This document shows positions 17,136 through 26,025 of a DNA stretch of 64,000 bases, piece after piece (position 1 is the stretch's first letter; each line of letters starts with the position of its first letter). The stretch covers positions 186,001 to 250,000 of the forward strand of contig CALODL010000015.1 in the NCBI GenBank assembly GCA_942492115.1, written 5' to 3'. The DNA is from CALODL01 sp942492115 (GTDB lineage: Bacteria > Planctomycetota > Phycisphaerae > UBA1845 > CAIVHJ01). The position numbers and the translations under genes were made by a program. A model generated the notes under the pieces. It searched no databases, was not told the origin of the DNA, and saw only the letters and a program-made list of their open reading frames with translations.

Positions 17136-18971
17136 TCATTGATCCTCGAACAGTTCGTTCGCACTGGCCGCCGTCGCGGCGCGAACCAACCAGCCCTCCA
17201 GCCTCTTGAGATCGTCGCACTTCTCGATGCGCGTGCGTTGTTCGGTGTCCAGCTCCACTCCGCGCGAACTGAGTAGTGTCATGATCCCGCTAACAGCCCC
17301 CTGGCGCTTGCTGTCCGCGACAGCTTTCTCCTGGGCGGCTCGTTGTTCCTCTACGGCCAGTTTGCGCATCTGAAGATGGTCGCCGGTCGCGGCAGCCACC
17401 TTCTCGTACCATTGCGCGGGGTAACCGGGATGTGTCACCTTGCCATGCTCGTCGCGCACGTTACCGTCGAGGTACTTCACGATGAGTTTCTCGCCCAACT
17501 TGCGCCAACGCGTCACCGTCATCGCGGACACTTCTGACGAGTAGTTGGTCAGATAGTCAACAGCCAACTGCGGAGCCTGATAGTAAAGTGCCTGGGCCGC
17601 AGCTTCGACGCGCGGCTGGTCGGCCATGAAACGTCCCTCGAGCTCGCGCTGGACGATTTGGACATCTTGAATCATGTCGCGATAACGAGCGTACGTGTAG
17701 TTCGACACGAAATTGAACACCCAGAACGCCGATTCCCAGGTGAAGTCATTGAACGTGCCGGTCCCGACTGCGAAATTGTGCGGAGGGCGGGTGATGCCGC
17801 AGTACATCGGCACATAACACGTGCTGTAGGTGTCGTCCACACCAAACCACAGTACGCCCCCAATGGGATCGGGCAGCCAGTCGCGTGACTGGGACACGAA
17901 TGAGAACCCCGTCTGCTGCGTCGATGTTGCCCTCTCGTTGAAGTATTTCTGATCGTTGACCGTCCAGGTCAATGGGCGGTAACGGTAGGGCAGGTTGTAG
18001 GGCCCGGCTCCGATGTCCCGCGTCATGTCCAGCGCGGTCCCCTCGAAATGATCGCGCATCAACTCCATGACATCGTGCACCGACAATTTCTTGTCGGGCT
18101 TGATCCACAACGGCAAAGGCTTGGCATCCGCTACGCCCTCGACCCAGTCGCTGCCAATCTTCTTCGACGGAGCAGCGCGATTGAACATGCACCACACGCG
18201 GGCATCGCAGAAACGCACAGCGCCGAACGTTAACGGGCCGTAGGCGTCGGCAAAGCTGAAGTCCTTGTCCGCACCGTCGTAATAGCCCTTGCTCCGCGCG
18301 AACGAGATGACGTCGGGGGCATACATCGTGCTGTCCTGGTCGTCCAGAGGAAACTGGTGAATGCGCGGGTTGTTCGCGTGTGCGGTGATATACCCGTCCG
18401 GCACTCGGCGGGCGACCCACACGACGCCTTTGTCGTCCGGCCCCTTGCCGATGATCTCCATGATCCACACCTCATGGGGATCCGAGAAAGACATCGTCTC
18501 GCCGGAGCTGTAGTAGCCGTGCTCATTGGCCAGGGAGGTCATGATCTGAATCGCCTCGCGTGCCGACTTGGCGCGCTGCAATGTAATGTAGATCAGACTG
18601 CCGTAGTCCATGATACCCTTGGGATCGCGCAACTCCGCACGCCCGCCCCATGTGGTTTCACCAATGGCCAGCTGATGTTCGTTCATGTTACCCACGACCG
18701 TGAAAGTCTCGGCAACGTGGGGTATGTCACCCAGGTATTTCCCGGTGTCCCACTCATGAACCTTGAGTAATGACCCCACGCGGTGTTGGGCTGCCGGCGT
18801 ATGGTACAACTCGCCGTAGAGCACGTGGGCATCAGCCGCATACGTGATCATCGTCGAGCCATCGAGTGATGCGCCCTTGGTAATGAGAAAATTTGTGCAC
18901 GCGTCGGCTGCGCCGATGACGCACGACAAGGTGACGAGACTGAATGCTACTCGGCAGGTGCTCTTGACCAT
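17136..18971 (-). CDS. Secreted peptidase C69 family dipeptidase
   Basis: 611 residues from the ATG at 18971, which begins a clear signal peptide (MVKSTCRVAFSLVTLSC...AADA). Cleavage would expose Cys of CTNFLITKGASLDGSTM, the N-terminal nucleophile of the C69 Ntn-hydrolase family. Further support comes from EHQLAIGETTWGGRAELRD and the EVWIMEIIGKG strand. C69 enzymes hydrolyse dipeptides, and exported versions are common in Gram-negative bacteria. The gene is convergent with the ChaN-like gene and separated by about 94 bp. The C-terminal 120 residues (about 490-611) are helical and charged, probably a subfamily extension. Confidence 0.88.
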   Translation of the reverse strand: MVKSTCRVAFSLVTLSCVIGAADACTNFLITKGASLDGSTMITYAADAHVLYGELYHTPAAQHRVGSLLKVHEWDTGKYLGDIPHVAETFTVVGNMNEHQLAIGETTWGGRAELRDPKGIMDYGSLIYITLQRAKSAREAIQIMTSLANEHGYYSSGETMSFSDPHEVWIMEIIGKGPDDKGVVWVARRVPDGYITAHANNPRIHQFPLDDQDSTMYAPDVISFARSKGYYDGADKDFSFADAYGPLTFGAVRFCDARVWCMFNRAAPSKKIGSDWVEGVADAKPLPLWIKPDKKLSVHDVMELMRDHFEGTALDMTRDIGAGPYNLPYRYRPLTWTVNDQKYFNERATSTQQTGFSFVSQSRDWLPDPIGGVLWFGVDDTYSTCYVPMYCGITRPPHNFAVGTGTFNDFTWESAFWVFNFVSNYTYARYRDMIQDVQIVQRELEGRFMADQPRVEAAAQALYYQAPQLAVDYLTNYSSEVSAMTVTRWRKLGEKLIVKYLDGNVRDEHGKVTHPGYPAQWYEKVAAATGDHLQMRKLAVEEQRAAQEKAVADSKRQGAVSGIMTLLSSRGVELDTEQRTRIEKCDDLKRLEGWLVRAATAASANELFEDQ

Positions 18972-19106
18972 CGCAAAGATCCTCGGAAAGAGTGTGCGGC
19001 CATCAAGCGCATCATGATAGCAGAAGCACGATTCGATACGCGAATGGTCGAGCACCGCGTTGACGCCGCCTGACAAGACGTGATGGTCTCACTTGAGAGG
19101 CAGGCT

Positions 19107-19901
19107 CTAATCGTGAACGACGCTGGTGGTGTGAGGGTCGAACAGACGCCGCCCCCCCTGCTCGAGTTCGACGAGTATTCCGGCCTGCGGATCGAGTTCG
19201 ACAACGCGTCCACTGTAGCGCCGCCCGGCGCTCTGAAGATGTAAGCGGTGGCCCAGCGACAGCGCACAGGCCATCCAGGCGTCCCGCACGAACTCCGCGG
19301 TGTGCGTGGATGCCAGGTGATACCAGTGATCAAGCTGTTCGATGACGCCGCGTGCTACGGCGCCGCGATCGATGGCCACGTCGCTCTCGAGATCGAGCGA
19401 GGTTGCTCGATTGCTCAGTTCTGGAGGAAAGTGGCTGGCGTGCTGCAGGCAATTGAGACCGATCCCGACGACAAAGACACGCTCGTCCTTGCCGACACTG
19501 CGGGACTCGATGAGGATCCCGCACAACTTGCGGTCTGCAACGACGAGATCGTTGGGCCATTTGATTCGTGTGTCAATTTGACAAACGCTGGCAATGGCAT
19601 GACGCACCGCCAGTGCGCTCCACAGCAGAATCGTCCGTGCCTCACAAGCGTCCGGTGCACAACGGACAATCGTGCTGAGCATGAGGCTGGCGCCTTTCGG
19701 AGAATGCCACGACCGGCGCAGGCGGCCGCGCCCTGCAGTCTGACGCTCAGCAATGACCACGCGGCCATGGACGCCAGGATAGTTGGCAGCGGCCAACAGA
19801 TAATCGTTGGTGCTGTCGATCTCTTCGTGGATTTCGAGAGTTTGACCAATCGTCTGAACGGTGAGGTCTTGCTGAAGGTCTTCGGCGCTGAGCAGGGACA
19901 T
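19107..19901 (-). CDS. birA: Biotin--[acetyl-CoA-carboxylase] ligase
   Basis: 264 residues from the ATG at 19901; the longer frame upstream lacks family similarity. Motifs are HEEIDSTNDYLL, the biotinyl-adenylate loop AERQTAGRGRLRRSW, IKWPNDLVVADRKLCGIL and VVGIGLNC. A small C-terminal SH3-like domain ends with GRVVELDPQAGILVEL. There is no N-terminal helix-turn-helix, so this is the non-regulatory type of ligase. It activates biotin with ATP and attaches it to carrier proteins such as AccB in the cytoplasm. It lies between the dipeptidase and the LysM lipoprotein genes on the same strand. Confidence 0.93.
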   Translation of the reverse strand: MSLLSAEDLQQDLTVQTIGQTLEIHEEIDSTNDYLLAAANYPGVHGRVVIAERQTAGRGRLRRSWHSPKGASLMLSTIVRCAPDACEARTILLWSALAVRHAIASVCQIDTRIKWPNDLVVADRKLCGILIESRSVGKDERVFVVGIGLNCLQHASHFPPELSNRATSLDLESDVAIDRGAVARGVIEQLDHWYHLASTHTAEFVRDAWMACALSLGHRLHLQSAGRRYSGRVVELDPQAGILVELEQGGRRLFDPHTTSVVHD

Positions 19902-20087
19902 GGTGCGTAGTGTAGCGGGAAACGACAGCATGTCTAAGCGATTGGCGTAGGCCAGACTGAAAGGAGAACAGGACTTCGGAGTCGCTGGCTCAATCAACAG
20001 AACAGCCGCAACGAACCCCACTCTGGTCAAGAGGGTGTTGCGGCTGCCCCGTGTCTGTTTGCCAGAAACGCCGACGACCCCTGAGCG

Positions 20088-20459
20088 TTACGGAATCACG
20101 AGCTCCATGCCGACGGCAATCTTGTTGGGGTCGGAAATGCGGTTCTGATTGGCTGCATAGATTTTCTTCCAGCCTGCATTGTCGCCATAGTACATCCGCG
20201 ACAATGAGTACAACGTCTCTTTGCGTTGGACGATATGCGTTCGGTCGCTGCTCGAGTAGGTTGTGGTGTCATCGGGTGTGTACGCCACCGTTTCATACTC
20301 CGACCATCCCGTATCAGCAGTCGTCGCGGGCTCATAGGCATACGATGCATCCGGCGGAGGAACATAAGAAGAGCTCAATTCGAGATTGCTCTCCGGCTTG
20401 CCGCAACCCCACAACATCATCATCCCCGCGATGTTCGCTGCAATCAGTGCTCGACGCAT
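20088..20459 (-). CDS. LysM-domain lipoprotein
   Basis: 123 residues. The ATG at 20459 follows a GAAAGGAAAG ribosome-binding site. The N-terminus MRRALIAANIAGMMMLWGC carries a lipoprotein cleavage site. A Ser/Tyr/Thr-rich spacer leads to a C-terminal LysM domain (THIVQRKETLYSLSRMYYG, then NAGWKKIYAANQNRI and KIAVGMELVIP). LysM binds peptidoglycan N-acetylglucosamine, so the protein probably tethers the outer membrane to the cell wall or recruits a partner there. It follows the GT2 gene on the same strand at about 128 bp. Confidence 0.85.
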   Translation of the reverse strand: MRRALIAANIAGMMMLWGCGKPESNLELSSSYVPPPDASYAYEPATTADTGWSEYETVAYTPDDTTTYSSSDRTHIVQRKETLYSLSRMYYGDNAGWKKIYAANQNRISDPNKIAVGMELVIP

Positions 20460-20587
20460 CTGGCTTTCCTTTCTTCCATGGCGGACACTTGCCACATCGA
20501 CCATGTGTCGACTTCGATGAATCGGCCGCTCACGACATGGGCGACCATTTTGTTCATCGACCGCCAAGGTCCGAAAACTTCGACGAT

Positions 20588-21322
20588 TCAGGACTGAGAA
20601 TGGGATCGAGCCCGGGGTGTCGTCCGGCGGATGTGGGGCCACAGCATGGCGAGCTCCTTGAAGGCCCGGGCAATGACGCGTGGATTGGCGCCGGTCTGCT
20701 CCCCCGCCGTGCGCGGATAATGGTGCACCCCTACTTGCGTGATGCCATAGCCCATCCGTTGGGCGCGGGCGAGAATCTCTGTATCAATGAGTGCTCCCGT
20801 CGAACGCAACTCCATGCGTTCAAACATTTTTCGCGGAAAGAGTTTGAAGGCGCAGTCGATATCCCGCACCCGCAAGCTGAACATGGTGCTCACCAGCGTG
20901 GTCCAGCAGAACGCGTTGAGTTTGCGGAGCCAGGGATCCTTGCGATCCAGCCGGTAGCCCGCGACCACCGTGGATGGATCCTTCAGGTCCAGGACCTTGC
21001 CGATTTCGCCCAGATCGAACTGGCCGTCGCCGTCGGTGTAAAAGATCCACTCGCGCGTCGCAGCCCGGATCCCGGCTTGTAGTGCGCCGCCATAGCCGCG
21101 ATTGGGGCTGTTGTGGACGGCCCTGACCTCGGGATGTTCCGCGGCAAGACGATCGGCAATCTCGCCTGTGCGATCACGGCTGCCATCGTTGACAATGATG
21201 ACCTCGAGATCGGAAGCCAGCGGCCGACACGCGTCGAGAGCCGCTTGCGTCGTGCGTTCGACGTTGGCCTCTTCGTTGTAGCACGGAAAAAAGACACTCA
21301 AAGACAAGGGTTGCTTGGTCAT
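20588..21322 (-). CDS. Family 2 glycosyltransferase (DPM1/GtrB-like)
   Basis: 244 residues. GT-A fold motifs are LSVFFPCYNEEANVERT, LEVIIVNDGSRDRTGEIADR and the metal-binding DxD in WIFYTDGDGQFD. The NRGYGGALQAGIRAA segment is typical of polyprenyl-phosphate mannose or glucose synthases. No C-terminal membrane helices are visible, so it is the soluble form that acts at the inner membrane face. Likely reaction: transfer of a sugar from a nucleotide sugar to polyprenyl phosphate or a related acceptor. The donor sugar cannot be told. The gene begins downstream of the frameshifted diguanylate cyclase. Confidence 0.87.
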   Translation of the reverse strand: MTKQPLSLSVFFPCYNEEANVERTTQAALDACRPLASDLEVIIVNDGSRDRTGEIADRLAAEHPEVRAVHNSPNRGYGGALQAGIRAATREWIFYTDGDGQFDLGEIGKVLDLKDPSTVVAGYRLDRKDPWLRKLNAFCWTTLVSTMFSLRVRDIDCAFKLFPRKMFERMELRSTGALIDTEILARAQRMGYGITQVGVHHYPRTAGEQTGANPRVIARAFKELAMLWPHIRRTTPRARSHSQS

Positions 21323-21384
21323 GGACGTGCATTCTGATCCTGAACAATAGCCAAGTCAAAAAAGGCCACGTGCGTGGCCATGGC

Positions 21385-22775
21385 TCAACTGTTCGCGTCG
21401 GCGAGGACGATGCGATTCTTACCCGCATCCTTGGCCCCGTAGAGCGCGCCTTGTCCGCGGCCCTCATGAGAGCATCGGAAGACACCAGGTTTGACTCGCT
21501 CTTACCGGCCACACCGATGCTGATGCCGAAGTTATCCATGCCACCGAGCCTCGACTTGACCTCGGCCGTGAATCGATCGGTGATCCGCAAACCGATCTGG
21601 CGGGCATCGGCCGCCGAGGTATGCGGCAAGATCACACAGAATTCGTCACCACCGAACCGGGCACCAACATCTGATTCGCGCAGTTCGGAGCGGACGACAC
21701 CAGCGGTCAAGGCCAACAGTTGGTCGCCGACCTCGTGACCGAACCGATCGTTGACCTGCTTGAAGTTGTCGAGGTCGATCATCAAGCACGACAGATCAGT
21801 ATCATAACGCTGGGCCTCTGCGAAGCGTCTGGACAGCACTTCACCGAGATGGCGCCGGTTGTACAAGCCAGTCAGGTGATCCTTCGACGCCAATTCCTTG
21901 AGTTGGCGTGTGCGGTCAAGAACGCGATCTTCGAGCTCGGCATTGAGTTTGACCAGGCTCTCGTTCTTGTGTGAGAGCTCATCAGCCATTCGATTGAATG
22001 CTTCGGCGAGTCGACCGATTTCGTCCTGACGATCAACCGCAGCCCGCACGCTGAAATCACCGCCGGCAAGCTGACTGACGCGGCGACTCAGATCATCGAT
22101 TGGCGCCGTGACGCGACGAACGATGAAAAAGGCGATTGGTATGACCAACAGTGCCGCAAGCAACCCCGCCGACCGCACGTTCTGCAGGTAGGAACCGATC
22201 TCAGCCTGGGGATCGGACAGATCAATGCCGACTCGAACGAAACCGATGAGATCGTCGACATCATCGCTCTCGGCTTCATGAGCCCAGACCAGTGCGGGCT
22301 CGACCACATCGAGATACGGCACGTGGTCGTCCACCTTCGTGAACAAACGCGGGCGCTCGACGACATCTGCAAGATCCGCAAGACGCATTGCCTCAGGAGC
22401 AACCGTGTCGCGCTGCAATGCGGTGATCAATCGCTGACCTTCGCGTGAATAGAACTCAATGTATAGAAGAGAATCGTGCGACTCGAAGCGATCCGCAACA
22501 CGCTGAAGCCCTTCGTGATCACGATCGCGCAGGCTTGCCCGCGCCGCTGAAGCGAGTGAGCGGCACCGATCACGACAGGCCGCGGCCTGCTGACGCGCCA
22601 CCAGACGCTCGGTGCTGGAGCGAATGAAGATCTCGCTGCCTGCGGCGAGGGCAAGGGCTACACATGCCAGCATACAGGTCCACTTGAACTGCAACCCGCG
22701 GAGGACGTCGCACAGTCGCGCGCCCCCATTCATGCGATCGCCTGGAGCATCGTATTGAGTTGTTTCTTTCACCAT
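21385..22775 (-). CDS. Membrane diguanylate cyclase (HAMP-GGDEF), frameshifted near the 3' end
   Basis: Inner-membrane sensor: two hydrophobic helices flank a periplasmic region, then HAMP (DRQDEIGRLAEAFNRMADEL), a coiled linker and GGDEF. The active site GARFGGDEFCVIL and the inhibitory I-site RESD five residues before it are intact, so it should make c-di-GMP. At 21444-21449 the sequence GCGCGC puts the frame out by two bases. The present frame runs on with unrelated sequence to 21174. The other frame gives the expected ending (A-L-Y-G-A-K-D-A-G-K-N-R-I-V) and a TGA at 21385-21387. The end given here assumes the corrected frame. The start is uncertain (ATG 22775, GTG 22805 or ATG 22733). 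Confidence 0.82.
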
Positions 22776-22953
22776 AGGCGCATTGAACCCGATGACACCA
22801 ATCACTCATTGGGTACATCGGACGTGCGCCAATGCGGCTGAACTAAGCGAAATGAAGTAGGACTGGATTACTGAGATAGAGGCGGCCGGGAAGGCCGTAC
22901 CTGACAATGCGGAACTATCGGACCATTCCAGGCCTATCGGACCCGACCAGGGT

Positions 22954-23979
22954 TCAAGGCTGCGTGCCCACGGTCGACTGGCCACTGGCCGCAGCTTTCG
23001 ACCGCAGCACCTCCATGGATTCGCTGACCTCTTTAGCCATCAGGCTGTTCGGGAATTCCCCCCGGATCTGCTCACCGATCCCCATTGCCGCATCCCACCG
23101 TTTCTCGGTCACGGCCTGTTTGAATTGCATTCCGAGATCGACGAGCTTGCCCTTGAATACCTGGCGTGCCGAGTCCTCGAACTCGGCTGCTTCCTCACGC
23201 GTCAACAGGGGGTCCAGGCGTTTGAGCAACTGAATCGCGCGATCCACGTCTTTCTTATTGACCGCCTCGCGCCACTGTCGGGTCAGAGACTCCTTGAACT
23301 CGTCACGACGCACGCGCAGTGACTCGGACAACTCTTCGACCCTGTCGTCCTCCGGAGCCAGCCGGGACAAGCGCTGCAACTCGGTGCTGGCATCATCCCA
23401 ATCTTCTCCGGTGATCAACTGACGAATGTGCCGCGACGATGACAGAACTTTTTCCTCAACGGCCATCGCCCGGAAATCATCGACCTCCTTGCGGTAGTTG
23501 TAGGCCTCGAGCCGGTAACCGAATCGTTCCTCCATCTCCTCGATGAGACTGTAGGCCGCCTCCCAGTCTTCTTTGAGAATGTCCTCGCGAATGGCCTTGC
23601 GCAGGGCATCACGTTCAATCTCACGGTGGGCGATCGACTTGGCCGCATCTGAAATCCGACTGTTGTCGCGGATGACCTGCAGCATGCGATTGAACTGTTC
23701 CTGTTGTGCCCGGCTTTCAACGAAGAGATCGTGAATACGATGACTGTTGGCCTCGAGCTTGATGACCACCGTTGCGAGGCCGAAAGTCAGACCACTCATC
23801 AGCGTCAGGGCACAACCACCCAGAACATAGGGTGCCAGGCGCTCCAGGGCTCCCTCAGGTACGTTGATCCAGGACCAGGCGACGACGCCCAGTGTCGCAA
23901 GCCCTACGAGCATCGACAGGCCGGATGTCAGTTTGATCCAGAATCTCAGGCCGCCGAGACGTGTGTATGCAGCGCTCAT
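22954..23979 (-). CDS. Membrane-anchored helical protein, unknown function
   Basis: 341 residues. The ATG at 23979 follows a strong AAGGGGGA site. Two transmembrane helices near residues 14-38 and 49-73 (GLSMLVGLATLGVVAWSW; YVLGGCALTLMSGLTFGLA) are followed by about 260 charged, helical residues. These are arranged in weak TPR-like pairs (DWEAAYSLIEEMEERFG, DWDDASTELQRLSRLA, DVDRAIQLLKRLDPLL, RWDAAMGIGEQIRGEFP). The repeated D/W-D-x-A pattern suggests a protein-protein interaction scaffold facing the cytoplasm. No family name is recognised. It lies between the diguanylate cyclase and a small membrane protein on the same strand. Confidence 0.72.
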   Translation of the reverse strand: MSAAYTRLGGLRFWIKLTSGLSMLVGLATLGVVAWSWINVPEGALERLAPYVLGGCALTLMSGLTFGLATVVIKLEANSHRIHDLFVESRAQQEQFNRMLQVIRDNSRISDAAKSIAHREIERDALRKAIREDILKEDWEAAYSLIEEMEERFGYRLEAYNYRKEVDDFRAMAVEEKVLSSSRHIRQLITGEDWDDASTELQRLSRLAPEDDRVEELSESLRVRRDEFKESLTRQWREAVNKKDVDRAIQLLKRLDPLLTREEAAEFEDSARQVFKGKLVDLGMQFKQAVTEKRWDAAMGIGEQIRGEFPNSLMAKEVSESMEVLRSKAAASGQSTVGTQP

Positions 23980-24075
23980 GAAATCCCCCTTGGCCAGAAA
24001 AAAGGCGATGTGCACGCAAGCATGTTGGCCAATAACACTTTAAGCAGAGGGACGTGTCGGGTCAATGTCGAGTTG

Positions 24076-24294
24076 TCAAGCGTTGATCGAAATGGGGCTG
24101 GCGACGAGGAGATCCATCTGCTGACGACGTGCAACCTCGTTCTGGATGGCTCTAATCTGTTCGAGATGGGCCCGCTGATTCTGAATGCAGCGCGCCACGA
24201 CTCCCAGGAAGGTCACTGTCGCCCACAGGGTCACGAGAACGGAGAACATGATGGTCCAAGCCAACGGGATCTTACTCCAAGGTCGCCATGCCAA
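24076..24294 (-). CDS. Small single-pass membrane protein, possible gene
   Basis: 72 residues from a TTG at 24294. One hydrophobic helix at about 12-34 (WTIMFSVLVTLWATVTFLG) is followed by an amphipathic charged helix. It lies between IlvE and the helical membrane protein in the same direction. No ribosome-binding site is obvious and no family is recognised. It may be a true small membrane protein or a chance frame. Confidence 0.42.
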   Translation of the reverse strand: MAWRPWSKIPLAWTIMFSVLVTLWATVTFLGVVARCIQNQRAHLEQIRAIQNEVARRQQMDLLVASPISINA

Positions 24295-24376
24295 GCCGCC
24301 CGAGACAACACACTGTACTATCGGCGAAACGGAAAGGTCTACGGCCCGATAATAACGCCCTCGGCTGAACCAGATA

Positions 24377-25273
24377 TCAGACGGCGCGGCAGTACTCTTT
24401 GTAGTCGGCCTGGAGGACCTGGGTCAGCTCGCCCGGCTTGCCATCTGCAATCGGACGACCGTCCATTCGCGTCACGGCAATGATCTCCGCAGCAGTACCG
24501 GTGAGGAAAAACTCGTCGGCGGAAATGAGGTCATGACGAACCAGACTTTTCTCTCGAACCTCCAGGCCACGTTTTCTCGCGAGGTCCATCACAATATCGC
24601 GCGTAATGCCCGCAAGGATACCTGAAGCACTGTGTGGAGTGACCAGCTCGCCGTTCTTGACAATGAAGATGTTGTCACCGCTGCACTCGGCCACCTGCCC
24701 CAGATGATTGAATAGGACCGCTTCGTGAGCCCCCATGGCCATGGCCTCGGACTTCGCCAGAATGCTCGGAAGATAGTTCAATGACTTGATACGAGGCGAG
24801 ATCGAATTCGGATGATTGCGCACATAGGATGAACAGATGACCGACAGCCCTGTTTCATACAGCTCCTGAGGATACAACGCGATCGTTGCCGCAATGATGA
24901 TGATCGACGGGTTGGCTGTGTACTTGGTGCTGAGACCGAGCGTACCGACACCACGCGTCGCGACGAGGCGAATGTAACCCTCGGTAACGTTGTTGGCCTT
25001 CATGGTGTCCTGCATCGCGGAACGCAGCGGGTCGGGCCCTAACGGCAACGTGAGGTTGATGGCTTTGGCCGATTCAATGAACCGACGAATATGCGCTTCG
25101 CACTCGAAGATCCGGCCGGCGTAGATACGAATGCCCTCGAACACGCCATCACCGTACAGTAGCCCGTGATCCCACACACTGATCTTGGCCTGGTCCGCCG
25201 GATAATACTCGCCATCGATCCACACCTTGATAGACGGATCGGGTGCATAGGGATTGGGCTCTGGGTGGATCAT
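24377..25273 (-). CDS. ilvE: Branched-chain amino acid aminotransferase
   Basis: 298 residues, a normal length for fold-type IV PLP aminotransferases. Visible signatures are KVWIDGEYYP, the VWDHGLLYGDGVFEGIR start of the large domain, the PLP lysine in RIKSLNYLPS, and EVAECSGDNIFIVKNG-like segment at about 196-210. FFLTGTAAEIIAV closes the active site. The enzyme transfers the amino group between glutamate and the keto acids of valine, leucine and isoleucine in the cytoplasm. It sits 47 bp after the ABC ATPase gene and may share its transcript. A D-amino-acid transaminase is the main alternative, but the motif pattern fits IlvE better. Confidence 0.9.
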   Translation of the reverse strand: MIHPEPNPYAPDPSIKVWIDGEYYPADQAKISVWDHGLLYGDGVFEGIRIYAGRIFECEAHIRRFIESAKAINLTLPLGPDPLRSAMQDTMKANNVTEGYIRLVATRGVGTLGLSTKYTANPSIIIIAATIALYPQELYETGLSVICSSYVRNHPNSISPRIKSLNYLPSILAKSEAMAMGAHEAVLFNHLGQVAECSGDNIFIVKNGELVTPHSASGILAGITRDIVMDLARKRGLEVREKSLVRHDLISADEFFLTGTAAEIIAVTRMDGRPIADGKPGELTQVLQADYKEYCRAV

Positions 25274-25320
25274 ACTGTTATCCTCAATAAGACCTCAGTA
25301 ACTCGAATCGCCGCGTCGAT

Positions 25321-26019
25321 TCACGCTGTCCCGAGGAGTCCATCCTCGAGAAAGAGCACGCGATCTGCAGTTTGAGCCACTTCCTGATCGTGGGTGACCA
25401 TCACTATCGTTTGACCACTGCCGTGCAAATCATGCAGGACACGCAACACCTCGTGGCCAGTCTTCTTATCTAGGTTACCAGTGGGTTCGTCGGCAAGCAA
25501 GACAGCCGGATCGTTCGCCAATGCCCGTGCAATCGCGACACGTTGGCGCTCACCACCGGACAACTGGTTAGGGCGATGATCGAGACGGCCGCCCAGCCCC
25601 ACCTTTTCCAGCAAATGCACACAACGAGCACGCGCGTCCGCCTTGCGCCCCCACCACTTCAGGGTGGAATTCGCGATCATCTGAGGAAACAGCGCATTCT
25701 CGAGCACGCTGAGATCGGGTAACAGATGGTAGAATTGAAATACAAAACCGAAGGTGGAGCAGCGCAGTGCATCGCGACCACGCTGGGTGAGTGCCGTCGT
25801 GTTTTGCCCTTCGTACGTCACGTGGCCACTCGTTGGGCTGTCGAGAGCCCCGAGAATGTGCAGCAAGGTACTCTTTCCGCTACCGGAGCTGCCCCGGATT
25901 GCGACCATCTCGCCGGGCGACAAATGCAGCGATACACCTTTGAGGACGTCGAGCTTGATCCCTGCGCCGAGGGTATACTGCTTGGCCACGTTGTGAGCTT
26001 GGAGAATGTGCTTGCTCAT
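25321..26019 (-). CDS. lolD: ABC transporter ATPase, LolD/MacB-type
   Basis: 232 residues with all ABC motifs: Walker A RGSSGSGKSTLLH, signature LSGGERQRVAIARAL, Walker B AVLLADEPTGNLD and the switch His in MVTHDQEVAQ. The DEPTGNLD form and overall length are typical of the LolD/FtsE/MacB subfamily. It begins 6 bp after the second permease gene, so the three genes form one unit. With two LolC/E-like permeases, the complex probably powers release of lipoproteins from the inner membrane. That fits the many lipoproteins in this window. A MacB-like export role is the alternative. Confidence 0.9.
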   Translation of the reverse strand: MSKHILQAHNVAKQYTLGAGIKLDVLKGVSLHLSPGEMVAIRGSSGSGKSTLLHILGALDSPTSGHVTYEGQNTTALTQRGRDALRCSTFGFVFQFYHLLPDLSVLENALFPQMIANSTLKWWGRKADARARCVHLLEKVGLGGRLDHRPNQLSGGERQRVAIARALANDPAVLLADEPTGNLDKKTGHEVLRVLHDLHGSGQTIVMVTHDQEVAQTADRVLFLEDGLLGTA

Positions 26020-26025
26020 ATCACC

